Source: an uncultured Anaerolineae bacterium
GTDB taxonomy: Bacteria; Chloroflexota; Anaerolineae; Promineifilales; Promineifilaceae
DNA: 64,000 bases
Reading direction: 5' to 3'
NCBI GenBank assembly: GCA_937943625.1
Contig: CALEAD010000016.1
Span: forward strand, 98,010-162,009
The notes beneath the pieces were generated by a model. It saw only the letters and a program-made list of their open reading frames with translations, was not told the DNA's origin and did no database searches. Positions 37,286 through 45,810 of this stretch are shown piece after piece. The number at the start of each line of letters is the position of its first letter. Position 1 is the first letter of the stretch. The position numbers and the translations under genes were made by a program.

Positions 37286-38911
37286 ATGAAATACTACGGC
37301 AGTCAAAGCATGATCTCCCCACTCAAGCACGTGCTGGTGCGTCGCCCAGACGCCGCCTTTGCCGTGAGCGACCCGCAGCAATGGCACTACACCGCCCGCC
37401 CCAACCTGGCCACTGCCCAACAGGAGCACGATGAACTGGTGGCGCTACTGCGTCAGGCCAACGTGCGCGTCTTCTACCACGACGAACCCCTCCCGCTGCA
37501 CGCCGACGCCATTTTTGTGCATGACCCCGTGCTCATCACGCACCAGGGAGCAATCATTCTCAAAATGGGTAAGGCGCTGCGCCAGGGTGAAGAAGCGGCT
37601 ATCGCCGCCACCCTGGAGAAGCTCGAAATTCCCATTCATTACATGCTGCACGGGGACGCCCTGGCCGAAGGGGGCGACCTGCTGTGGCTGGATGAAAAGA
37701 CGCTGGCCGTTGGGCAGGGCTTTCGCACCAATGCCGAAGGGCTGCGTCAGCTGCAAGAAGCATTCTCCGGCACAGGGGTAACGCTGATTCCCGTGCCCCT
37801 TCCCTATCACAAAGGGCCAGCAGCGTGCCTACACCTGATGTCGCTGATCAGCCTGGTGGCAGATGATCTGGCGGTGATTTACCCACCGCTGTTGCCCGTG
37901 CCGTTTTACCAGTTGCTGCAAGCGCGTGGCTTTTCGTTTGTGGAGGTGCCGGATGAGGAGTTCGCCACACTGGGCGCGAATGTGCTGGCCGTAGCGCCGC
38001 GCCAGTGTATCATGCTGGCAGGCAACCCCATTACGCAGCAGCGGCTGGAGGCAGCGGGCTGCCAGGTGTGGACGTATAAGGGAGAGGAGATTTCTCTGAA
38101 GGCAGAGGGAGGGCCAACTTGCCTGACACGGCCGTTGCTGCGCACCGACCTGCCTTTTCCCATCGTCAACCCCCATCTGCCCGGCGACCCCTTTTTGTGG
38201 GAGGCGGGGCCGATTGGTGTGCTGCTGCTGCATGGGCTGACGGCGACTACGGCCGAAGTACGGCCGTTGGCGCAAATTTTACACGCCAAAGGGTACACCG
38301 TAGCCGGCCCCCTGCTGCCAGGACACGGAACGCGCCCAGACGACCTGAACCGCGTCACCTGGGGCGACTGGGTGTGGGAAGCAGAGCAGGCCTACCAGCA
38401 CCTGGCCACGCTGTGCGACCGCGTCTTTGTGGGCGGCGAATCCACCGGCGCCGTGATCGCCCTCTACCTGGCCAGCCAACACCCCGAAATTGCCGGCGTG
38501 CTCAACTACGCCCCTGCCATCCAACTGGCGCTAGAGACCCCAGACATGGTGCGCCTCTACGCCTCCGCCCCCTTTATCGAAGCCGTGCCCAAAGACCACA
38601 GCCGCCCCCACCCACGCTGGCAGGGCTATCCCGTTAACCCACTAAAAGGGGTAATCGAGCTAGTGCGCCTGGGGCGTGAGGTGCGCAAGCGCCTTCCCCT
38701 CATCGAGCAGCCGCTGCTGGTCATCCAGGGGCGGCACGACACCACCATTCACCCACAAAGCGGCGAAATCATCCTCAACGGTGCTGCGGCCACGCTCAAA
38801 GAGCTACACTGGATGGAAGAATCCACCCACGTAGTGATTCTAGACGAGGAATTGCCCGAAATTGGCGAGATTACGCACCGATTTTTACAGCGGGTATTGG
38901 CGAGCAGTTAG
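37286..38911 (+). CDS. Fusion of DDAH/arginine-deiminase-type hydrolase with alpha/beta hydrolase
   Basis: 541 residues in one frame. Residues 1-290 are an amidinotransferase-fold domain of the DDAH/arginine deiminase group: E128-G-G-D131, catalytic His candidate H183, and catalytic Cys279 in GGPTCLTRPL. Residues 300-541 are a carboxylesterase/monoacylglycerol-lipase type alpha/beta hydrolase with GESTG (nucleophile S386), D485 in GRHDTTIHP and H515 in STHVVIL. Both active sites look complete. One half should hydrolyse a guanidino or amidine group, the other an ester. No partner genes are near, and no Shine-Dalgarno is clear. I do not know a described enzyme with this pairing. Confidence 0.8.
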   Translation: MKYYGSQSMISPLKHVLVRRPDAAFAVSDPQQWHYTARPNLATAQQEHDELVALLRQANVRVFYHDEPLPLHADAIFVHDPVLITHQGAIILKMGKALRQGEEAAIAATLEKLEIPIHYMLHGDALAEGGDLLWLDEKTLAVGQGFRTNAEGLRQLQEAFSGTGVTLIPVPLPYHKGPAACLHLMSLISLVADDLAVIYPPLLPVPFYQLLQARGFSFVEVPDEEFATLGANVLAVAPRQCIMLAGNPITQQRLEAAGCQVWTYKGEEISLKAEGGPTCLTRPLLRTDLPFPIVNPHLPGDPFLWEAGPIGVLLLHGLTATTAEVRPLAQILHAKGYTVAGPLLPGHGTRPDDLNRVTWGDWVWEAEQAYQHLATLCDRVFVGGESTGAVIALYLASQHPEIAGVLNYAPAIQLALETPDMVRLYASAPFIEAVPKDHSRPHPRWQGYPVNPLKGVIELVRLGREVRKRLPLIEQPLLVIQGRHDTTIHPQSGEIILNGAAATLKELHWMEESTHVVILDEELPEIGEITHRFLQRVLASS

Positions 38912-39014
38912 GAGAAATTAGCGATTAGGGCATGGTTCAAGGGATCTTTTTGACCGCTGACCACCGACCGCCGACCGCAATTTTGCCAGTTCGCCACTCC
39001 CCTTCCCCACCAGA

Positions 39015-40583
39015 CTATTGATAGCCGCGAATTTGTTTGAAAATCTGGCTGAGCGATTCTTTCGTGCCGTCGAACATGCGCCCGCCGGTCAATTCGGCAA
39101 TGCGGCGCATTGTTGCCTCATCCGCGTCGCCGAACAGCACCGTGAAGGTGCGAATCCCTTTCACCGTTTCCGGTAAGCTCGCATAATAACGCTCAAAGTC
39201 GCGCTGGCTGATGCCGTCGGTATTTGCGCCATCGCTCATTAGCACAATCGAGTAGTACCGGTCTGGCTCCTGGCGTTGCGCCTCTTCGGCCAGGCGATAT
39301 GCTTCGACCAGAGCTGTGTAAATGGCCGTGCCGCCACCCGCCTGTAAGCTATTGACAAAGCTGCGCACCTCAGCCATGGTTGGCCCCTGCGCCGCCACGT
39401 CGTCAATGCGAAAGACTTTGGTTTCTTCAATACGATTGCTAAAGGCAATGAGGGTGATCACCTCACGGCCGCGAAAACGAGCAAAACGGCCGCTTAGCGA
39501 TTCATCTAGCCCCGTCATGCTGTTCATTGCCGCTTTCAAATCGGCAATGCCGCGACCGCGCATCGAGCCGCTGACGTCCAGCACAAAAATGGCGTAGGCG
39601 GGCACGCGCTGCTCATCCAGATAAGAAAAGAGCAGGCTGTCTATCACGCTTGCGCTATTGGGGAAGGGGATTTCCACCAGCAGCGGATTGGGGATACGGC
39701 CGTCCAGGGCAATGCCAGGAACAACCGGGCGCCGCAGCGTGGTGCGCATCATCTCCTGCTGGAACGCTGGCGAGCGCAGGTAAGTCACCAGGCGGTCATA
39801 TGCCTGGCGTTTGCCGCCGTTGAGCAGCATCAGCGGGTAATCGGCGGTGATAATGCCCTCTTTCGGGTAGATAAGCACCAGCTTTTCCCGCAACATCCCA
39901 CTTTCATTAAGCGAAAGCAACACCGACTCATAGTTAATTTGCGCATCTAGCGTGTCTTGCGCCGCCACGTAGCTTTCCGCCAGCCAGCCGGAACTGCCGG
40001 CTGTGAGCGCCTGCCCCTTGAAAAATGCTTGCAGCGCCGGCACATTCACGTCACCCGCATTGATGGCGTCGCTGCTGCCCGTCAGCGCCGTAGCCACACC
40101 AATAAGCGCCGTAAAGCCAGAGTTAGAAGCCGCAGGATTGGTCATGGCATAGCGCAGCTCCCCGACGCTGGCTTTTTCGGCAATGTCTTGCCAGGTTACA
40201 TTCGGGTTATTCACCCAGCCAAACGCGCGCGCTTTACTCTCCTTGACCCCCATGATCACTGGCGAAAGCATGATTTTCTCTTCTGTGACCACCAGGCCAC
40301 GCCCTCCTTGCAACAGCGTCAGGTATTTGCCGTGCGAAAACCATGCCAGGTCATAGTCGGCGCCATCCAGCAACGCTTCGGCGCCATCTAGCGTACCAAT
40401 GTAGGTTAACTCCAGGCGCACCCCTGTTTCCTTTTCAATTTGCGCCAACAGTGGTTCAATGTCCTTAATCTCCGAACCGGCCAATACTGTCATGATTTCA
40501 GCCTGGCGCAAAAGCGCACAGCCGGGCGCGGAGACGTAGACAAGCGTGAAGAATAAAACAGCGAGCAATCGTTTCAGGCTCAT
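39015..40583 (-). CDS. Lipoprotein: substrate-binding-like domain fused to VWA domain
   Basis: 522 residues. A lipoprotein signal with lipobox S18-A-P-G-C22 leads into a periplasmic-binding-type domain (about 30-300, with phrases such as GLVVTEEKIMLSPVIMGVK and YAMTNPAASNSG). A von Willebrand A domain follows (about 330-520) with a complete MIDAS, D336-V-S338-G-S340. It should sit outside the membrane and bind a ligand plus a metal-dependent protein partner. It overlaps the upstream gene by 4 bp. No ABC permease is adjacent, so classical import is unlikely. Confidence 0.8.
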   Translation of the reverse strand: MSLKRLLAVLFFTLVYVSAPGCALLRQAEIMTVLAGSEIKDIEPLLAQIEKETGVRLELTYIGTLDGAEALLDGADYDLAWFSHGKYLTLLQGGRGLVVTEEKIMLSPVIMGVKESKARAFGWVNNPNVTWQDIAEKASVGELRYAMTNPAASNSGFTALIGVATALTGSSDAINAGDVNVPALQAFFKGQALTAGSSGWLAESYVAAQDTLDAQINYESVLLSLNESGMLREKLVLIYPKEGIITADYPLMLLNGGKRQAYDRLVTYLRSPAFQQEMMRTTLRRPVVPGIALDGRIPNPLLVEIPFPNSASVIDSLLFSYLDEQRVPAYAIFVLDVSGSMRGRGIADLKAAMNSMTGLDESLSGRFARFRGREVITLIAFSNRIEETKVFRIDDVAAQGPTMAEVRSFVNSLQAGGGTAIYTALVEAYRLAEEAQRQEPDRYYSIVLMSDGANTDGISQRDFERYYASLPETVKGIRTFTVLFGDADEATMRRIAELTGGRMFDGTKESLSQIFKQIRGYQ

Positions 40584-41665
40584 GGTTGCCCCCCTTGCTG
40601 TTGATACAGTTGCTCAATCATCTGAATCATCCCTTCTAACACTTCGTAGCTGGGTGGTTCAACGACATTCACAATCGTTTCTGGCAGGCGCACGTTGTGT
40701 TCGGCCGTAAAGCGGCGAAATTCGGCCAGATTGCTGTTGCGCAGCCCGTACTCAATGGCCAGCTTTTGCAGCTCTGGGTCATTTTCCAGCGCTTGCCCCA
40801 GTTTGTGCCCCGCTTCGCTGAAGGGAATGAGAACGTGTTTGGTAAAAATGGTGGGCGACGGGTACATCCGCACCATATCTGGCAGCAGCGTGGCATCCCC
40901 CAGGGCGGCCTGGGCAATGTACTGCGCCTCGTAAATCATGACGATAGGGGAATGCCCCATGCCCTTCACCAGGTAATCCTCAAACGGCTCCTGGGAACTG
41001 CTGGCCTGCATTCCCTGGCGCAGGAAAATGCCGGAAAGAAATGGCATGAGCAGGCGGGCATCGTTTAATGTTTGCACAATGTTGCTGCCATTGGCCACGT
41101 AGCTCATCAACCCCAGGTACATGGCGGCTGAATTGGATTTGCGCACGTCGGTGGAACGGATGAGAATGCTTTGATTGACGGGAAAAACGGTGTTCCCTGG
41201 TAGTTCGCTCCAGCGCGTTCCGTTTTGCAGCAAGGGCAGCAGCTTGACCATGTCCACCAGGTAGTAGCCTCCTTCGTTAGTGGCGATGCCTTGCTGCACG
41301 AGCAGCTCGGCAATGGGCCGCCATGACATCAGGGCCATGGGCGTGAAGAAAGGGTCATAAGAGGTGCTGATGCCGTACTGCTGCTGAATTTTTTGCGCGG
41401 CGGGCACGCCAGCAGGAAAGGCGAAATCGTATTCGCGCAGGTTGAAGGCGGTGGCAATTTCGCGTGAGCCTGCTTTTTGCACGCGCACATCCAGACCATT
41501 GCGGCGCAGTGCCGCCTGCACGCGCTCGTCCTGGAAGAAGGGCTGTTTTTCTGAACCGATGAGACCGACAACAGGTTGCGGCCGGGGACGAAAAAGAAAG
41601 ATGCCGAGTACGGCAACGGCCGTTACGCCAATAATCGAAAGAAAGATGATGCGTGTTCTGTCCAT
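40580..41665 (-). CDS. Membrane-anchored substrate-binding-like protein
   Basis: 361 residues with one N-terminal membrane anchor (about 5-24) and a periplasmic-binding fold; the DFAFPAGVPAAQKIQ and YEAQYIAQAAL segments resemble those in solute-binding proteins. The C-terminus is Gln rich. The true start is ATG 41665, not the upstream ATG at 41692, because the AAGGGAG of the modular leader repeat lies just before it. First gene of a two-gene operon with the VWA lipoprotein. Ligand unknown. Confidence 0.75.
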   Translation of the reverse strand: MDRTRIIFLSIIGVTAVAVLGIFLFRPRPQPVVGLIGSEKQPFFQDERVQAALRRNGLDVRVQKAGSREIATAFNLREYDFAFPAGVPAAQKIQQQYGISTSYDPFFTPMALMSWRPIAELLVQQGIATNEGGYYLVDMVKLLPLLQNGTRWSELPGNTVFPVNQSILIRSTDVRKSNSAAMYLGLMSYVANGSNIVQTLNDARLLMPFLSGIFLRQGMQASSSQEPFEDYLVKGMGHSPIVMIYEAQYIAQAALGDATLLPDMVRMYPSPTIFTKHVLIPFSEAGHKLGQALENDPELQKLAIEYGLRNSNLAEFRRFTAEHNVRLPETIVNVVEPPSYEVLEGMIQMIEQLYQQQGGQP

Positions 41666-41670
41666 AGGCT

Positions 41671-41737
41671 CTCCCTTGAAAATGACCGCCAACCGCCGAC
41701 GGCTGCCTGCCGGCTAAGGTAGATGCTCCTGGCATCT
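41671..41737 (-). repeat. Modular leader repeat, copy C (3' block plus a different stem-loop)
   Basis: Minus strand: AGATGC-CAGGA-GCATCT hairpin (41737-41721), then GGCAGCCGTCGGCGGTTGGC and GGTCATTTTCAAGGGAG before the start codon. The 3' block matches copies A, B, D and E; the 5' module is different. Confidence 0.65.
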
Positions 41738-41819
41738 ATACGCATGATCATATGCGGGAGTGAACAGGTCGGCATTCTTTTTACAAAACGATAACAGGCA
41801 TTAACAAACCGATAACATA

Positions 41820-41914
41820 CTGGACCCTGGCGTTTTTGCTGGCTGCCAGTGGAGCACGATGTGCCAACTTGCGTTACGATGCCAGAGGTCAGCGTAAATT
41901 TCGCCAGACTTCAG
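41820..41914 (-). mobile_element. CTGGA element copy 3 (reversed)
   Basis: CTGGACCCTGGCG at the left and CGCCAGACTTCAG at the right are imperfect terminal inverted repeats; reversed, the interior follows copies 1 and 2 word for word in most blocks (TCTGGCGAAATTTAC, CTGACCTCTGGC, TAACGC). Confidence 0.75.
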
Positions 41915-41932
41915 TAACAGAGACAACGGCCG

Positions 41933-41962
41933 TTGCGAAACACGCGCTCCTCATGCCATAAT
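41933..41962 (+). promoter_or_regulatory. Promoter of class II aldolase gene (leaderless)
   Basis: TTGCGA (41933-41938), 18-bp spacer, CATAAT (41957-41962); the ATG at 41969 follows after 6 nt. Confidence 0.55.
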
Positions 41963-41968
41963 TGCCCT

Positions 41969-43267
41969 ATGCCGCAAAATCAGCATCCCCGCGAACAGCT
42001 AGCAACCATCATGCAGCGCATCTACCAGAGTGGCCTGACCACCCTCAGCGGCGGCAATCTCTCCATTCTGGATGCACAGGGCAATATCTGGATTACGCCA
42101 GCTGGAGGCGACAAGGGACAGTTAACGGCCGTTGACATGGTGTGCGTGCGCGCCGACGGCACGTGCGAGGGACCCCATAGGCCCTCATCCGAGCTGCCGT
42201 TCCATCGCGCCATCTACCGCCGGCGCCCCGACCTGCGCGCCATTGCGCACGCCCACCCGCCCGCCTCCGTCGCCTTCAGCCTGGCGCATCAGGCGCCAGA
42301 TACGCGCATTTTGGCCGAGACGGCCCTGGTTTGTGGCGAAGTCGGCTACGCGCCCTATGCCCTCACCGGCAGCCAGGCCTTGGGCGAAGTCATCGCTGCC
42401 ACATTCACGCAAGGGCACAACAGCGTCATCCTGGAAAATCACGGGCTGATTACCGCTGGGGAGACGCTGCTGGAGGCGTTTCGTCGCCTGGAGGCGCTAG
42501 ACTTCTGCGCCCGCGTGCTCATCCGCGCCCGCACCCTGCTTAAAGCGGGCGCGCCAGCAGAAATTGGCACACCTGACGAGGCGTGCCTGCATCTGATGGC
42601 AAGCCTGGCCCCCGCGCTGCCAGAATATGCGCCGGAACCGGCAAACGGCCGTGAGCTGGCATTGCGGCGGCAGCTTGCGGCCATCGTCAGGCGCGCCTGC
42701 GCCAGAGAGTTAATGAACAGCTTTATGGGCGTGGCCTCGGTGCGGCTGGATGCAGATAGCTTTCTCATCACGCCAGCGGATCAAGACCGGCAGGCACTCA
42801 CCGCAGCGGACATGGTGCTGGTGCGAGGGGGGCAGCATCAGGCAGGCAAATGGCCTGACCGCTCTGTGCGGCTGCACCAGGCCATTTATACGCAACATGC
42901 CAACATCAGCTCTGTGATCATCGCACAGCCTGTGAACGTGAGCGCCTTCGCCGTGACCGCCCAGCCCTTTCCCACGCACACCATTCCCGAAAGCTACATT
43001 TTGCTGCGAGAGATACCGCGCGTGGCTTTTGCCACGTTTTACGGTGAGCCAGAGGCGGTAGCGAACCTGATCTCACCGCAGACACCGGTGCTGTTGGGGG
43101 AAAACGCGGGTATGCTGGTTACGGGCAGGAACCTGTTACAAGCGTTTGACCGGCTAGAAGTGGCGGAGTTTAGCGCGCGCGCGTTGGTAGATACGGCCGT
43201 AATCGGCCAGCTCATGCCCCTTGGTGCGGCTGCAATTCAGGAACTTCAGGCCGCTTTTCCCCTTTAG
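41969..43267 (+). CDS. Tandem class II aldolase/adducin protein, second domain degenerate
   Basis: 432 residues made of two head-to-tail class II aldolase domains. Domain 1 (1-200) keeps the catalytic Glu75 in SSELPFH and the zinc ligands H94, H96 (AHAHPP) and H158 (ENHG). Domain 2 (about 225-432) keeps the fold-defining words but has IAQPVN in place of HAHPP and ENAG in place of ENHG, so it cannot bind zinc in the usual way. Domain 1 should cleave or epimerise a phosphorylated sugar; domain 2 may be structural or regulatory. The start ATG is 6 nt after a -10 box. Convergent with the next gene. Confidence 0.8.
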   Translation: MPQNQHPREQLATIMQRIYQSGLTTLSGGNLSILDAQGNIWITPAGGDKGQLTAVDMVCVRADGTCEGPHRPSSELPFHRAIYRRRPDLRAIAHAHPPASVAFSLAHQAPDTRILAETALVCGEVGYAPYALTGSQALGEVIAATFTQGHNSVILENHGLITAGETLLEAFRRLEALDFCARVLIRARTLLKAGAPAEIGTPDEACLHLMASLAPALPEYAPEPANGRELALRRQLAAIVRRACARELMNSFMGVASVRLDADSFLITPADQDRQALTAADMVLVRGGQHQAGKWPDRSVRLHQAIYTQHANISSVIIAQPVNVSAFAVTAQPFPTHTIPESYILLREIPRVAFATFYGEPEAVANLISPQTPVLLGENAGMLVTGRNLLQAFDRLEVAEFSARALVDTAVIGQLMPLGAAAIQELQAAFPL

Positions 43268-43869
43268 TCAGCCTCCCACTCTTTGAGCGTCTTTTTAATA
43301 AGGCGCTGGATAGCCACTTCGGGAATTTCACGTGGGCGGTCATAAAAGTGGCCATCTACTTCAATGAGCAAGCCACCAGCCGGGTTCTCGCACACGCGGA
43401 TAGTACGCCCGGCCATCTCCGCATCCTTTGCCAGGTGCTTTTGCAAAATGGCATCAATCTGTTCTGCCATCGTCACAGCCCTGGCGGCCCGCTTGGCATA
43501 AGCTGCCGCCAGAAGGGGAGAGGCCTCGTCACCAGGTCGAATCGGCGGTAGCTCGCGGCGCAAGGTCTCGGCCTGTGCTTCCATTTGCGCCAGAAAGCGC
43601 TCCTGCTCCTTTTTTAACCGTTCTTCTTTCGTAACTTGCTCTTCCGCCGGGGTTACGAGCTGTAAGGGGGGGGCTACACTGGCATTTACCAGAACCTGGT
43701 AACCACCGGCAAACGCAATTAGTTCACCAATCGCGGCCAGCAGCCGCTGTTCCACTTTCGCATGGTTGACTTCGGCAAGCGACTGAAAACGCTGGCCGCT
43801 TACCTCGACGACCAGTTTGCCAAGTGGGGGGACGCGCAAGACGCGCATGATTTCAATTTCCTGGCGCAT
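43264..43869 (-). CDS. Hypothetical protein with central coiled coil
   Basis: 201 residues, no family recognised. Residues 70-105 are rich in Lys/Glu/Gln and likely coiled coil; the C-terminal 40 residues (CENPAGGLLIEVDGHFYDR) look like a small beta domain. A GAGGAAA ribosome site precedes the start. It follows mutM on the same strand after 15 bp and overlaps the convergent aldolase gene by 4 bp at the stop. Confidence 0.65.
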   Translation of the reverse strand: MRQEIEIMRVLRVPPLGKLVVEVSGQRFQSLAEVNHAKVEQRLLAAIGELIAFAGGYQVLVNASVAPPLQLVTPAEEQVTKEERLKKEQERFLAQMEAQAETLRRELPPIRPGDEASPLLAAAYAKRAARAVTMAEQIDAILQKHLAKDAEMAGRTIRVCENPAGGLLIEVDGHFYDRPREIPEVAIQRLIKKTLKEWEAD

Positions 43870-43884
43870 GGCTCTTTTCCTCGT

Positions 43885-44697
43885 TTAGACCTGGCATTGG
43901 GGGCAGAAATGGGTGCTGCGCCCGCCCAGGACAATTTTGGCGATAGGTGTGCCACAATCATAACATAAGAGACCGGCACGGCGAAAGACACGCAGCGCTG
44001 TTTGCATGTCACCGCTACGGCCGTCTGGGTGAATGAATAGCTGGAGACTGGCGCCGCCGCGACTGATGCCAAGCTGGAGCGCCTGGCGAATGCCGGCGTG
44101 CAAACGGCCGATCTGCTCCTGAGTGAGGCTGTGCGCCGGGCGCGTGGGGTGGATGCGCGCGTAAAACAAGGCTTCGTCGGCATAGATGTTGCCGATGCCG
44201 GCAACGAGGGTCTGGTCGAGCAGCAGGGACTTAATGGGGCGTTTACGGCCGTTGACCAACTCGCGCAGCACCTCAACCGTAAATGCGCCAGAAAGCGGCT
44301 CCGGCCCCAGTTTGTGCACCACTTCAGCGACATCCTCCACCAGATATACACGGCCGAATTTGCGCTGATCCCAAAAGCGCAGCTCCCGACCGTCAGCCAG
44401 AAGAAAGCGGGTATGTGTATGTTTGTCAGCAGGCGTTTCTGCGGCCACCACGGAAAGGCGCCCCGACATGCGCAGGTGAATGACCAGCACCTGGCCATCA
44501 TGTAGCTGGATGAGCAGATACTTGCCGCGACGGGTGATGGCCTGCACAGAACGGCCGTGCAGTCGCTCTTGCAGCGCCGTTACCGACAAACCCTGAATGT
44601 GGCGCGGCCAATCACAACACACCCCCATAAAAGTCTGGCCAATCAGCGGGTCACGCAACCCACGCACAACCGTTTCAACTTCAGGCAATTCGGGCAT
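43885..44697 (-). CDS. mutM: Formamidopyrimidine-DNA glycosylase (Fpg/MutM)
   Basis: 270 residues. The N-terminus MPELPEVE gives the catalytic Pro2 and Glu3; the beta-turn Lys is in ITRRGKYLL. A C-terminal zinc finger (CYDCGTPI...CPQC) and the helix-two-turn-helix region are present. It removes 8-oxoguanine from DNA and nicks the strand. A TATAAT lies 10 nt before the ATG, so the leader is very short. Followed closely by the coiled-coil hypothetical gene. Confidence 0.95.
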   Translation of the reverse strand: MPELPEVETVVRGLRDPLIGQTFMGVCCDWPRHIQGLSVTALQERLHGRSVQAITRRGKYLLIQLHDGQVLVIHLRMSGRLSVVAAETPADKHTHTRFLLADGRELRFWDQRKFGRVYLVEDVAEVVHKLGPEPLSGAFTVEVLRELVNGRKRPIKSLLLDQTLVAGIGNIYADEALFYARIHPTRPAHSLTQEQIGRLHAGIRQALQLGISRGGASLQLFIHPDGRSGDMQTALRVFRRAGLLCYDCGTPIAKIVLGGRSTHFCPQCQV

Positions 44698-44823
44698 AGT
44701 GACAGGAATTATAGCGCAAAGGAGGCGGCAGGAGGCAGGTTCTAATCGCTAATTGACAATTGCCAATAGCCAATGGTCAATCGCTAATTGCTCAATGATC
44801 GTGTCCCTCACAGCCGCCACGAG

Positions 44824-44829
44824 TATAAT
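44824..44829 (+). promoter_or_regulatory. -10 box for leaderless gene at 44836
   Basis: TATAAT ends 6 nt before the ATG at 44836; no clear -35. It decides between this start and the longer frame from 44788. Confidence 0.5.
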
Positions 44830-44835
44830 CTACGT

Positions 44836-45513
44836 ATGTACCCAGAAGACCGCGTCCTGGTTGCCTACATGCCCAACCCGGCAGACTTCGCCCGCGTGCA
44901 GCAGCAGGGATGGTATCGCATTCCGCAGCAGCACGCGCCAAAGGGGCTGCACGCCGAGTATTATGCCTTTTACTTTGGCCGCCGCTTCGGCGCGCAAAAG
45001 TGGTCTATCACCACTTATGCGCCACGCCTGGGGCATGAGCTGGTGCGGCGCGTGGATTTGCTGCCAGAAGAGCCAGAGCACCCGCGCGCCCACGCCTGGT
45101 ACTACAAAATTCAGCTTGGCCCACTGCAAACGTTGCCGCAACCAATTGTCAGCCTGCGCTGGCGGCGCATCACCTTCATTCACACCACCGGGGATCGCTT
45201 TCTCGATGCACGGGAGATTAATGACTTGTTTGTAGAAGGGGGAGAATACGTGGAGCGACTGTTTGTGGTGTTGCGAGAGCGCGGACTGCACCCGGAACGC
45301 CATTATGAAGTGCGCGAAGGGGGCACGGCCTACGTACTGCCGCTGGTAGTGTTGTGTCGTAACGGCCGTATCCCTATTACGGCAACGCAAATCCCCCACA
45401 CTGACCAAGAGCTAAACGGACTGGTGGAAAAGGTGATGCGGGAAACGGCCGTATACGGCGGCCCCCTCCCTCCAGCAAACAAAAAGACCGCCTCACCAGA
45501 TAGCGATCTTTGA
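44836..45513 (+). CDS. Hypothetical protein, conserved-looking
   Basis: 225 residues, not recognised. It starts MYPEDRVLVAYM, is basic and aromatic-rich in the first 130 residues, with mixed alpha/beta pattern, and ends in a polar tail. The TATAAT 6 nt before the ATG supports this start. No membrane or signal segment. Neighbours (mutM on the other strand, tRNA-Lys) give no clue. Confidence 0.6.
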   Translation: MYPEDRVLVAYMPNPADFARVQQQGWYRIPQQHAPKGLHAEYYAFYFGRRFGAQKWSITTYAPRLGHELVRRVDLLPEEPEHPRAHAWYYKIQLGPLQTLPQPIVSLRWRRITFIHTTGDRFLDAREINDLFVEGGEYVERLFVVLRERGLHPERHYEVREGGTAYVLPLVVLCRNGRIPITATQIPHTDQELNGLVEKVMRETAVYGGPLPPANKKTASPDSDL

Positions 45514-45683
45514 GCCTGAGCAGGTAGACGAATCGTTTATTGAAATTAGAAACTGGAGAGTGGTTTCTGACCGCAGACGGCCAACGGTAGAGCACCCACC
45601 ACAAGCAAAATTGCGGTCAGCGGCCAACTTGTAAAGACTATTCAAATCATGCCCTGGTTTCTAACTTCCTCCAATCTCACACA
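45514..45683. repeat. Remnants of the modular leader repeat between 44836 gene and tRNA
   Basis: A CTGACCGCAGACGGCC block, a CACCCACCACAAGCAAAA block and GCGGTCAGCGGCC resemble scrambled pieces of the modular leader repeat, but with no gene start downstream. Confidence 0.35.
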
Positions 45684-45756
45684 TGACCCTGTCAGGACTC
45701 GAACCTGAAACCAATTGATTAAGAGTCAACTGCTCTGCCGATTGAGCTACAGGGCC
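45684..45756 (-). tRNA. tRNA-Lys (anticodon CUU)
   Basis: 73 nt on the minus strand without encoded CCA. Acceptor GGCCCTG pairs with CAGGGTC (one G-U), discriminator A; D arm GCTC/GAGC; anticodon loop CTCTTAA on a GTTGA/TCAAT stem; T arm TCAGG-TTCGAGT-CCTGA. The anticodon CUU reads AAG lysine codons. Confidence 0.95.
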
Positions 45757-45810
45757 TCTTGCATTAGCGCACCAGAAATTATACCGGCACCGCTGCCAAA
45801 AACAAGCGCT

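Larger units (their letters stand above)
41738..41968. other. Divergent intergenic region with CTGGA element copy 3
   Basis: Between the binding-protein operon and the class II aldolase gene. Contains ACAAAACGATAACAGG/ACAAACCGATAACATAC direct repeats at about 41782-41820, the CTGGA element at 41820-41914, an ACGGCCGT palindrome, and the aldolase promoter. Confidence 0.6.

Noticed and set aside
41666..41692. Upstream ATG at 41692 for the binding protein
   Set aside because: The AAGGGAG of the leader repeat lies between it and the ATG at 41665, so the downstream start is correct.
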